NCBI RefSeq assembly: GCF_020687825.1
Contig: NZ_JAJEWP010000007.1
Coordinates: 1 to 64,000 of the forward strand
Origin: Fluctibacter halophilus
GTDB taxonomy: Bacteria > Pseudomonadota > Gammaproteobacteria > Enterobacterales > Alteromonadaceae
Direction: 5' to 3'
Length of the DNA stretch: 64,000 nucleotides
A program made the position numbers and the translations under genes. The notes under the pieces were generated by a model. It did no database searches and had not been told where the DNA came from. It saw nothing but the letters and a program-made list of their open reading frames with translations. Position 1 is the stretch's first letter; every line of letters starts with the position of its first letter. Positions 45,204 through 53,226 of the stretch are shown here, piece by piece.

Positions 45204-47267
45204 CTACTCCAGTCGTTTCAGGTAGGCATATATCTCTTCCTGAGAACGCAGCTTTTTGCGATTGCCCCGTTTTACATATCGGTTGATCTGGTCTTTGTCG
45301 ATCACGCGGGCTTTCAGGGTGTCTCTGAATTGCAATTCCATGATGTCGATAATGCGTTGTTTCAACACCTCGTCAAACACCGGACATCCCACTTCAATGC
45401 GGTTGTCCATGTTGCGGGTCATCCAGTCCGCGGAGGAAATGAACACTTTTTTCTGCCCAGCGCTTTCAAAGATCATCACCCGCGGATGCTCAAGGAAACG
45501 GTCTACAATACTGATAATGCTGATGTTTTCACTCAGCCCTTTGATAGCCGGCACCAGTGAACACATGCCACGCACAATGGCGCGAACTTTCACTCCGGCC
45601 TGACTGACACGGTACAGATCGTCGATCAGCTCTTTATCCACCAGGTTGTTCACTTTCAGTGTGATCATGGCCGGCAGGCCTTCATTATAATTCTGGATTT
45701 CCTGACGCATCAGCAACTGGATCTTGGTACGTGCGTTTAAGGGCGATACCTGCAGGTGCTGGAATTTTGGCCGTCTGTAGGGCAGTTGGATCAATTCAAA
45801 CACCGAAATGGCTTCCTGAGCCAACTCCTGATTGCGGGTAAACAAACTGAAGTCAGTATAGATTTTGGCGGTTTTTTCGTTGAAATTGCCGGTACCAAAA
45901 TGGGCATAATTGATCAGTTCGCCGTTTTCCTCGCGACTGACGACACACAGTTTACTGTGAATTTTGAACGACGGGGAGCCCAAAACCACCCGTATGCCGG
46001 CATCGGTCATTTTCTTTGACCATTCGATGTTGGCTTCTTCGTCAAACCGGGCGCGCAGCTCGACAACTACCGTGACGGTTTTGCCGTTGTCGACCGCATC
46101 AATCAAAGAGTTGATGATGCGGGACTTGTCGGCGACCCGGTAGATGTTCATGCGGATGTGCTTGACGCTCGGGTCGAAGGCAGCCTGGCGCACAAATTCG
46201 GTGAAATGTAAGAAGCGGTGGTACGGATAATAAAGCAGTATGTCACTGTGGCCGATGGCATCAAAAACGGTATCAAAACTGGCAAACTGTGACGAATTGA
46301 TCGCGGGAAGCGGCGTGTTTTCAAGGTAGTCACGGCCAACATTGGGAAAACCGATAAAGTCCTTGAAGTTACGGTATGCACCGCCGGCAATCAGGGTATC
46401 CAGCGAGGTGATTTTCAACCGCCGCTTGAGGTTTTTCAGCATTTCCTCTGGCATTTCAACATCGTGAATGACCCGCACCGGTTCAGCGATAAGGCGCTGT
46501 TTCATGCTCTCAGACATCTTCTCCACATAGCTTTCGTCGATTTCGTCATTGATTGAGTATTCCGAATCGCGGGTCATTTTGAAGGAATAGGCTTCAATGT
46601 GATCAAACTTCACAAAGCCGCGGAAAATGTCCTCAATGAACTGACGAATGATGTCATCCAGCAGGATGATGTGCTTTTTCTTGCGGCTTTTTTGCGGTGG
46701 TATCACCACAAAACGGGACATCGCTGTGGTCGGGATTTCGATGGTGGCGAATTTGCTGATCCGCTCATTACGGTAGATAGCGACGTACAAATACGTGGCG
46801 GAATCGTTCAGGCGCGACAATAAATCGACTTTGCTGTCCAGCAGGATCGGCGCGATATGACGGAGGATTTTGTTTTTGAAGTAATCCCGTAACCAGTCCC
46901 GTTGATAGTCGTCGAGCTGGTCTTTGGTGATCAGAAACACGTTGTAGCGGGCCAGACGGGCGACAACGTCTTTGTATATCCGGTCGAAATCATCGGTCAT
47001 GCTGACCACTTTGTGCTGGATTTGCTCCATCAGTGCCATGGTCAGTTCGGCACCGTCTTCATCGCCCTTGTCCATGCACAGGTATATCTGGCGTTTGACC
47101 TCTGCGACCCGGACCCGATAGAACTCATCCATGTTGCTGGAAAAAATACCCAGAAAGCGGATCCGTTCGACGATGGGGTTTTTCTTATCGGCGGCCTCTT
47201 GTAAGACCCGCTCATTAAACGATAGCCAACTCAGCTCTTTGGGGTAATAGATCCCTTGCTGCAACAT
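45204..47267 (-). CDS. ppk1: Polyphosphate kinase 1
   Basis: 687 residues (E. coli 688). It polymerises the gamma-phosphate of ATP into polyphosphate. YYPKELSWLSFNERVLQEAAD opens the N domain. YPYHRFLHFTEFVRQAA and RMNIYRVADKSRIINSLIDA follow. The phospho-His is His456 in YAHFGTGNFNEKTAKIYTD, and SSADWMTRNMDNRIEV lies late. I place the start at ATG 47267 (MLQQGIYYPKELSW, equivalent to the E. coli start). The longer frame to ATG 47333 begins inside a PHO box. Neither start has a strong ribosome site, so this rests on the box and on length. Heads ppk-ppx. Confidence 0.93.
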   Translation of the reverse strand: MLQQGIYYPKELSWLSFNERVLQEAADKKNPIVERIRFLGIFSSNMDEFYRVRVAEVKRQIYLCMDKGDEDGAELTMALMEQIQHKVVSMTDDFDRIYKDVVARLARYNVFLITKDQLDDYQRDWLRDYFKNKILRHIAPILLDSKVDLLSRLNDSATYLYVAIYRNERISKFATIEIPTTAMSRFVVIPPQKSRKKKHIILLDDIIRQFIEDIFRGFVKFDHIEAYSFKMTRDSEYSINDEIDESYVEKMSESMKQRLIAEPVRVIHDVEMPEEMLKNLKRRLKITSLDTLIAGGAYRNFKDFIGFPNVGRDYLENTPLPAINSSQFASFDTVFDAIGHSDILLYYPYHRFLHFTEFVRQAAFDPSVKHIRMNIYRVADKSRIINSLIDAVDNGKTVTVVVELRARFDEEANIEWSKKMTDAGIRVVLGSPSFKIHSKLCVVSREENGELINYAHFGTGNFNEKTAKIYTDFSLFTRNQELAQEAISVFELIQLPYRRPKFQHLQVSPLNARTKIQLLMRQEIQNYNEGLPAMITLKVNNLVDKELIDDLYRVSQAGVKVRAIVRGMCSLVPAIKGLSENISIISIVDRFLEHPRVMIFESAGQKKVFISSADWMTRNMDNRIEVGCPVFDEVLKQRIIDIMELQFRDTLKARVIDKDQINRYVKRGNRKKLRSQEEIYAYLKRLE

Positions 47268-47326
47268 TGATAGCCCAGTTTCCAATTTTGACAATGAGGT
47301 GCGGGCCCCCATTACGCCATGTTGTT

Positions 47327-47344
47327 GTGACATTTATATGACAC
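47327..47344 (-). promoter_or_regulatory. PHO box before ppk
   Basis: On the minus strand GTGTCATATAAATGTCAC matches the PhoB consensus of two CTGTCAT units 11 bases apart. A weak -10-like TAATGG lies about 12 bases downstream. The box covers the alternative ppk ATG at 47333. Confidence 0.75.
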
Positions 47345-47370
47345 CGTCATTGTTTGATCATGGTTAGCGT

Positions 47371-47880
47371 TTATTGGTCCGATTCGATTAAGTCCACCAT
47401 CAGGTCGTTGGCAATGTCTTCGAGCGCAGCGCGCAGTGCGTCGGTGTCGAAATTATCCGGCATGTCGATGCGCGCAGTGGCTTTGAACAGTTGACTGCCC
47501 CAGTTCGGCGCACTTTCACAACTGGTGTCGAAGCGTCGGATATTGATGTTGAAGCGGTTCAGGACGTTGGTCAGTTCCTGCACGATACCTGGCTTGTCAT
47601 TGCCGGTCACTTCGACGATAGCAGTGGCGGGCAAGTGGGTTTGACTCGGTTCACCTTCTACCAGGTGAATGTCCAAATCCGGATGCTTTTCGAAGGTGTC
47701 GATCAGGGTCTGATGCTGCTCTGCTGGCAGTTCAATGTGCACAAAGCCTGCAAAATGTCCGGCCATGTGGGAGAAGTTACTGCCCAGCCAGTTGCCTCCC
47801 AACTGGTACACGGTGCGGGCTACAGAATCTATCAGGCCGGGTTTATCCTTTCCGACCAGGGTAAATATCAGTGTTTTCAT
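47371..47880 (-). CDS. gcvR: ACT-domain regulator, GcvR-like
   Basis: 169 residues, two ACT domains: TLVGKDKPGLIDSVARTVYQLGGNW at 7-31 and VEVTGNDKPGIVQELTNVLNRFNINI in the second half. GcvR in E. coli represses the glycine-cleavage system by binding GcvA in response to glycine. The whole-length match to the double-ACT layout supports the name, but the GcvA partner is not in the window, so its target here is inferred. It starts 37 bases upstream of the PHO box region of ppk on the same strand and is probably transcribed separately. Confidence 0.85.
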   Translation of the reverse strand: MKTLIFTLVGKDKPGLIDSVARTVYQLGGNWLGSNFSHMAGHFAGFVHIELPAEQHQTLIDTFEKHPDLDIHLVEGEPSQTHLPATAIVEVTGNDKPGIVQELTNVLNRFNINIRRFDTSCESAPNWGSQLFKATARIDMPDNFDTDALRAALEDIANDLMVDLIESDQ

Positions 47881-48178
47881 GGTGCGACTTCCAAGGTTGT
47901 TTGTACTAAGGATAGTGCAATGCGGTTTAACAGTGCAGCGATTTTTGTAAGGAATTTCAGCAAGTAAGCATCTGCTCGCTGTGCCGGGGCTCGCTGCCGG
48001 TGAGGCACAGTTGCAGGTGTTGTTCTACCCTTTTGAAGAGACCGGTCCGAGCCCAGGCGAAGATAGGGGCGATCAATTTGCGTTTTGTCGGTACAGGATC
48101 GTTACATCTTGTTGTATGATGCGCGCCACATTGGCGTGTTTTGTCCATTGCACGCCATTAACCAGAGATTAGAAGATT

Positions 48179-48856
48179 ATGCCAACTAACTCATTTTTAG
48201 GGGTTTTCGCGAAATCCCCGCTCAAACCTTTAGAGCAACACATCAATGTTGTTCATAAATGCAGCCAGGCTCTGATGCCGTTTTTTGACGCCGTATTTGC
48301 CGGCGACTGGAACAAGGCAGGCGAGCATCAAGCTGAAATTTCAAACCTGGAAAAACGTGCCGACGATTTGAAACGTGAATTACGTGTCAGTCTACCCGGT
48401 GGCATTTTCATGCCCATTCAACGTCAGGATTTGCTCGACTTGCTGACCCAGCAGGACAAAATCGCCAACAAGGCCAAAGACATTTCTGGTCGCGTGTTGG
48501 GGCGTCAGCTGGTGATCCCCGGTGAGTTGCAGGACAGCTTTCTGGCTTACCTGAAACGTTGCCTGGAAGCGACCAAGCAAGCCAAAAAAGTCATCAACGA
48601 ACTGGATGATTTGCTCGAAACCGGGTTTAAAGGACGGGAAGTTCGTCTGGTCGAAGACATGATTGAACAGCTGGACAAAATCGAAGACGACACGGATAGC
48701 ATGCAAGTCGACATTCGCAAACGTTTGTTGGATCTGGAGCCTACCCTGAATCCTGTCGACGTTATTTTCTTGTACAGCATCATCGAATGGGTCGGTGAGC
48801 TGGCCGATATCTCAGAACGCGTAGGTTCCCGTCTGGAACTGATGCTCGCCAACTAA
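48179..48856 (+). CDS. DUF47 / PhoU-like phosphate transport accessory protein
   Basis: 225 residues, all-helical, of the TIGR00153 family related to PhoU. FAKSPLKPLEQHINVVHKCSQAL, EISNLEKRADDLKRELRVSL and LLTQQDKIANKAKDIS repeat the acidic metal-binding pattern of PhoU bundles. In many bacteria the gene precedes a PiT-type transporter and modulates it; here it ends 11 bases before one. I found no PHO box upstream. The preceding 298 bases hold a CTGTGCC/GGCACAG hairpin near 47981-48010 and a -10-like TATGAT at 48115-48120 but no gene. Confidence 0.92.
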   Translation: MPTNSFLGVFAKSPLKPLEQHINVVHKCSQALMPFFDAVFAGDWNKAGEHQAEISNLEKRADDLKRELRVSLPGGIFMPIQRQDLLDLLTQQDKIANKAKDISGRVLGRQLVIPGELQDSFLAYLKRCLEATKQAKKVINELDDLLETGFKGREVRLVEDMIEQLDKIEDDTDSMQVDIRKRLLDLEPTLNPVDVIFLYSIIEWVGELADISERVGSRLELMLAN

Positions 48857-48867
48857 GAGAACGCAGT

Positions 48868-50139
48868 ATGGATATTTTTTTCGCAGATTACGGGACCATC
48901 CTGATCGTCACCGCGGCCATTGTTGGCTTCGTTATGGCGTGGGGTATTGGTGCCAATGATGTGGCAAATGCCATGGGAACGTCGGTGGGCTCAAAAGCCC
49001 TGACGATTAAACAAGCCATCATGATCGCCATGGTGTTCGAGTTTGCCGGTGCTTACCTGGCGGGCGGGGAAGTGACGTCCACCATCCGCAAAGGGATCAT
49101 CGATGCAGCCTACTTTGTCGATGCACCAGACCTGTTGGTGTTTGGCATGATATCCGCGCTGTTAGCGGCGGGGATCTGGCTGGCAGTGGCATCCTACCTG
49201 GGCTGGCCAGTGTCGACCACTCACTCGATTGTGGGTGCTATCGTTGGCTTTGCTGCCGTGGGCGTCAGCATGGACTCGGTCGCCTGGGGCAAGGTTGGCG
49301 GCATTGTCGGTAGCTGGATCATCACCCCGGCCATTTCCGGTTTTATTGCCTATCTGATCTTCCAAAGTGCACAGAAGCTCATTTTCGATACCGACAAACC
49401 TTTTGACAATGCGAAGCGCTTCGTACCGTTTTACATGGGACTGGCCGGTTTTGTCATGGCGCTTGTCACGATCAAAAAAGGTCTGAAACACGTTGGTCTG
49501 GAAATTCCTGCCGCCGAAGGTTACTACATTGCGATTGGTCTGGCGGTACTGGTCGGGTTGCTTGGCCGTGTAGCGATCAGTCGGGTCAAATACGATCCCA
49601 AAGCCGACAAGAAAACCCATTACGCCAATGTTGAGAAGATCTTTGCCATTCTGATGGTGGTGACCGCCTGTTGTATGGCCTTTGCGCACGGTTCCAACGA
49701 TGTGGCTAACGCCATCGGCCCCTTGGCCGCTGTAGTCAGTGTGGTCGAAAGTGGCGGTGAAATTGCCAAGAAAGCACCGTTGGTATGGTGGATCCTGCCA
49801 CTGGGTGGTTTAGGTATCGTTGCCGGTCTGGCGCTGTTTGGTCATCGCGTGATCAAAACCATCGGCAAGGGCATCACACACCTGACGCCGAGCCGCGGTT
49901 TTGCCGCTGAACTGGCGGCAGCCTGTACTGTGGTTATTGCCTCCGGTACGGGGTTGCCAATCTCGACCACACAGACCCTGGTGGGGGCTGTACTGGGTGT
50001 GGGCATGGCTCGCGGGATTGCCGCGCTTAACCTGGGTGTGGTACGCAACATTGTCGTGTCCTGGGTGGTGACCTTGCCGGCCGGTGCGGGTTTGTCGATC
50101 CTGTTCTTCTTTACCATCAAGGGTATTTTTGCTGCCTGA
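48868..50139 (+). CDS. pit: Low-affinity inorganic phosphate transporter, PiT family
   Basis: 423 residues, ten to twelve membrane helices. It is a cation-coupled phosphate permease. The two inverted half signatures are GIGANDVANAMGTSVGSKAL near the N terminus and AHGSNDVANAIGPLAAV in the second half. GWPVSTTHSIVGAIVG and LPISTTQTLVGAVLGVG are the second pair of matched motifs. It is cotranscribed with the DUF47 gene and ends at a strong terminator. It would work when phosphate is ample, beside the Pst system further on. Confidence 0.96.
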   Translation: MDIFFADYGTILIVTAAIVGFVMAWGIGANDVANAMGTSVGSKALTIKQAIMIAMVFEFAGAYLAGGEVTSTIRKGIIDAAYFVDAPDLLVFGMISALLAAGIWLAVASYLGWPVSTTHSIVGAIVGFAAVGVSMDSVAWGKVGGIVGSWIITPAISGFIAYLIFQSAQKLIFDTDKPFDNAKRFVPFYMGLAGFVMALVTIKKGLKHVGLEIPAAEGYYIAIGLAVLVGLLGRVAISRVKYDPKADKKTHYANVEKIFAILMVVTACCMAFAHGSNDVANAIGPLAAVVSVVESGGEIAKKAPLVWWILPLGGLGIVAGLALFGHRVIKTIGKGITHLTPSRGFAAELAAACTVVIASGTGLPISTTQTLVGAVLGVGMARGIAALNLGVVRNIVVSWVVTLPAGAGLSILFFFTIKGIFAA

Positions 50140-50170
50140 GTGACCCTCTCGTAGTACCGAATCAATCTAA

Positions 50171-50200
50171 AACGGCACGTGAAAACGTGCCGTTTTTTTA
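50171..50200 (+). terminator. Intrinsic terminator after pit
   Basis: AACGGCACGT-GAAA-ACGTGCCGTT followed by T residues; a 10-bp stem. Confidence 0.95.
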
Positions 50201-50242
50201 TGCCTCAGAGACAGTTATGAAACTTTTGTGACGATTATTTTA

Positions 50243-50260
50243 CTGTAACAAAAGTGTCAC
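50243..50260 (+). promoter_or_regulatory. PHO box before the lipoprotein gene
   Basis: CTGTAACAAAAGTGTCAC: two CTGTCAT-like units with an 11-base period. A -10-like TACGCT starts 11 bases after the box, the spacing of PhoB-activated promoters. ATG 50324 lies 64 bases downstream of the box. Confidence 0.82.
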
Positions 50261-50323
50261 TCATGTCGGGTACGCTGCCTGCGTTTTCACTATCCCATAA
50301 CAATACCCGATTTGGAGAGCACG

Positions 50324-53107
50324 ATGGAACTGAAGAACGTCTTTAAGGCGAGCGCCATTGCAACAGCACTGGTTTTGGCCGGTTGTGGCGGCGATATCAA
50401 TATCAGCGAAGGCGACATTGACAATAGCGTGACGAATGTCGACAACAGCGTTGATAACGGCGGCGACAACGGTGGCGATAATGGCGGCAGCACTGACACA
50501 CTGCCAGGCGAGCGTAGCTCGTTCCTGAGCACTCAGGTATCAGAAGCCTTCGGTACCACCATTGACGTGCGCGTGCTCTCCGGTCGATTGACCGATGCCG
50601 ATGCAGACAGCAGTGGCAAAGTGGTGTTAACCAACGATACCGTCTGGGCCCTGGAAGGTCCGGTATTTGTGGGTGCAGATAAAGCCGACAGCGTCGTGGT
50701 TGAAGTCGAAGCGGGTACGGTGATATTTGGTCGTACCGGTGCCGATTACATGGTTGTCAGCCGTGACTCACAACTGGAAGTCAATGGTACTGCCAGCAAC
50801 CCGGTGATCATGACGTCTTACAATGATGTGATTGGTGATGAAGTTGGTGCCGGACAGTGGGGCGGCCTGGTATTGCTGGGTAATGCGCCATCCACCAAGT
50901 GCCCACAAGACGGTTCAGATTGCTCACTGCAAGTTGAAGGTGCCGAAGAAGGTGCCGTATTCGGCGGTACAGACGAAACGGATAGCTCCGGTGTACTGAA
51001 CTATCTGGTCGTGAAGTACGCAGGTTTTGAAATCGCCCCGGACAATGAATTGAACGGTATTACCTTCGGTGGTGTCGGTTCAGGCACGGTGGTCGACTAT
51101 GTTCAGGTGCATGCCAATGCCGATGACGGTGTTGAGTTTTTTGGTGGTAACGTAAACGCCAAGCACTTGGTGTTGACCGGCAATCAGGATGACTCGGTTG
51201 ACTGGGACAACGGCTACAAAGGTAAGCTACAGTATGTCTATATCGAACATGCTGGCGACAACAGTGATGCCAACCGTGGTATTGAAGGTGACGGCGACGG
51301 CGGTGATGGCCTGGCGTTCTCTGAGCCCATGGTGGCTAACCTGACAGTCGTTGGTAACAATTTCGCCTCTGCTGATGCGGCGTCTGAAGGGTTGCTGTTG
51401 CGCGACCAGACCGGTGGTCACCTGATGAACATTCTGCTGGCTGGCCCGGAAGGAATGGGTGAGTGTCTGGAAATGGACAACGACGATACCGTACAGGCGA
51501 ACCTGAGCGACGGTGATCTGACCATGACCTATTCCGCTATCGCGTGTAGTGAACCGTTCAAATACGGTGCCAGCGACGTGAACCTGGAAACCTGGTTTAC
51601 TGGCCAGGAAGGCAACCAGTTGATTGCGTTTGCCGACCGCGCCAACGTGGGTCTTAACCCGGATGGCACCCTGACCGCACAGAGCCCGATGCTGACCGCC
51701 GGTGGTGATGCATCAACCATGGACACGTTCTTTGAGGCCAACACCTTTGTCGGTGCGGTCGGTGAAACTGACTGGCGTGAAGGTTGGGCGTTTGGTTTCG
51801 GTGGCGGCACCATTGACTTGGTCGCGTCCAAGTCTGGTTGTCCTGCGGGCACAACCACCATCGCATCTGTTGATGGCTCCACGACTACCTGTGAACTGTC
51901 TGGCACCTTGACCGCAGACCTGACCCTGACCGCTGGCAACCTGTATGCCCTTTCCGGTCCGGTATTCGTCGGTGGCGACAAAGCCAACAGCGCCACACTG
52001 ACGGTAGAACCGGGTGTTACCGTGTTTGGTGCATCGGGCAATGACTACCTGGTGGTTAGCCGTGACTCTAAGATTGAAGCCAATGGTACGGCCTCCAACC
52101 CAATCACCTTTACCTCTCGTGACCATGTTGTGGGTGGTCTGGAAGCCGGTACTGCAGGTCAGTGGGGCGGCATGATCATTCTGGGTAACGGTTACTCTAC
52201 CAAGTGCCCCCAGGATAACTCACAGTGTTCACTGCAGGTTGAAGGTGCGCAGGAAGGTGCAGTATTTGGTGGTAACGACAATACTGACAATTCTGGCACC
52301 CTTCGCTATGTGCGCGTGATGCACGGTGGTTTCGAAATTGCACCCGACAACGAATTGAACGGCATCACTTTCGGTGGTGTTGGTTCTGGTACCACCGTTG
52401 AGTACGTGCAAATCCACAAAAACGCCGATGATGGTGTGGAATTCTTCGGCGGTGCCGTGAATGCCAAATACCTGACCATGACCGGTGTGCAGGACGACTC
52501 GGTGGACTGGGATAACGGTTATCAGGGCAAACTGCAGTTTGTACTGGTTAAGCACGCCGATGACAATTCCGATGCCAACCGCGCCATTGAAGGTGACGGT
52601 GATGGTGGTGACGGTACTGAGTTCTCCAACCCAATGGTTGCCAACATGACCGTGATTGGTAACACCTTCGACACTGCGGACGCCGACTCTGAAGGTATCC
52701 TGCTGCGTGACCAGACTAACGCTCAGTTGTACAACATCATTGTGACCGGTCCTGCCGGCATGGGTGAGTGCTTCGAAGCGGACCTGAGCGACGGTGATAC
52801 CACACTGGAAGCGAACATGGACGGCAGCAATACACCACAACTGGTGTTCCAAAGCTCTGTTCTGGCCTGTGGCGAAAACATCAAGAACAGCGGTGCGTTT
52901 GACCAACAAGCCTGGTTCGCGGGCCAAACCGGTAACAGCCTGCTGGATGAAACCGCCAATGTGCTGAACGGTATCTACACCGTCGATGCTACCACCGCGA
53001 CTGATGTATCAGCCCTCGACAGCTTCTTTACCCCGGTTGACTTCATCGGTGCCGTAAAAGACGCAGACAACGACTGGACCTCTGGCTGGACCGTAGGCCT
53101 GGAGTAA
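50324..53107 (+). CDS. Large duplicated surface lipoprotein, phosphate-regulated
   Basis: 927 residues. ATALVLAGC ends in a lipobox, followed by an acidic spacer rich in Asn/Asp/Gly. Two long tandem copies follow, about residues 80-510 and 520-927. Both contain WALEGPVFVGADKA-like starts, KCPQD-S-CSLQVEGA, GFEIAPDNELNGITFGGVGSG, VEFFGG, DDSVDWDNGY and SDANR-IEGDGDGGDG. The regular beta-strand pattern suggests a right-handed beta-helix, and the Asp-rich loops suggest calcium. GGAGAG precedes ATG 50324. It lies before a TonB receptor, under a PHO box, and may be a surface capture protein for it. Ligand and enzyme activity are not evident. Confidence 0.8.
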   Translation: MELKNVFKASAIATALVLAGCGGDINISEGDIDNSVTNVDNSVDNGGDNGGDNGGSTDTLPGERSSFLSTQVSEAFGTTIDVRVLSGRLTDADADSSGKVVLTNDTVWALEGPVFVGADKADSVVVEVEAGTVIFGRTGADYMVVSRDSQLEVNGTASNPVIMTSYNDVIGDEVGAGQWGGLVLLGNAPSTKCPQDGSDCSLQVEGAEEGAVFGGTDETDSSGVLNYLVVKYAGFEIAPDNELNGITFGGVGSGTVVDYVQVHANADDGVEFFGGNVNAKHLVLTGNQDDSVDWDNGYKGKLQYVYIEHAGDNSDANRGIEGDGDGGDGLAFSEPMVANLTVVGNNFASADAASEGLLLRDQTGGHLMNILLAGPEGMGECLEMDNDDTVQANLSDGDLTMTYSAIACSEPFKYGASDVNLETWFTGQEGNQLIAFADRANVGLNPDGTLTAQSPMLTAGGDASTMDTFFEANTFVGAVGETDWREGWAFGFGGGTIDLVASKSGCPAGTTTIASVDGSTTTCELSGTLTADLTLTAGNLYALSGPVFVGGDKANSATLTVEPGVTVFGASGNDYLVVSRDSKIEANGTASNPITFTSRDHVVGGLEAGTAGQWGGMIILGNGYSTKCPQDNSQCSLQVEGAQEGAVFGGNDNTDNSGTLRYVRVMHGGFEIAPDNELNGITFGGVGSGTTVEYVQIHKNADDGVEFFGGAVNAKYLTMTGVQDDSVDWDNGYQGKLQFVLVKHADDNSDANRAIEGDGDGGDGTEFSNPMVANMTVIGNTFDTADADSEGILLRDQTNAQLYNIIVTGPAGMGECFEADLSDGDTTLEANMDGSNTPQLVFQSSVLACGENIKNSGAFDQQAWFAGQTGNSLLDETANVLNGIYTVDATTATDVSALDSFFTPVDFIGAVKDADNDWTSGWTVGLE

Positions 53108-53130
53108 GTCACTGCTGAATCTATCGGCAT

Positions 53131-53167
53131 AAAGCAAGTACGTCGCCTGGTGTGACGTACTTGCTTT
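53131..53167 (+). terminator. Long hairpin between lipoprotein and TonB receptor genes
   Basis: AAAGCAAGTACGTC pairs perfectly with GACGTACTTGCTTT over 14 bp with a 9-base loop. Only a short T run lies in the 3' arm, so it is probably a stability or partial-termination hairpin that sets different levels for the two genes. Confidence 0.6.
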
Positions 53168-53226
53168 CAAGCATATAAGGCGTCGAAAAGACGCTGTGTA
53201 GGAAATCGCTTTCAAAGAGGTTAATC

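Noticed and set aside
47957-48172. Short frames on both strands before the DUF47 gene
   Set aside because: Neither has a ribosome site or protein-like pattern; the region is better explained as leader sequence with a CTGTGCC/GGCACAG hairpin.
49162-49689. Antisense frame of 175 codons in pit
   Set aside because: Opposite strand of conserved transporter codons; His-rich random composition.
52229-52927. Antisense frame of 232 codons in the lipoprotein gene
   Set aside because: Arises from the repetitive codon use of the duplicated beta-helix on the plus strand.
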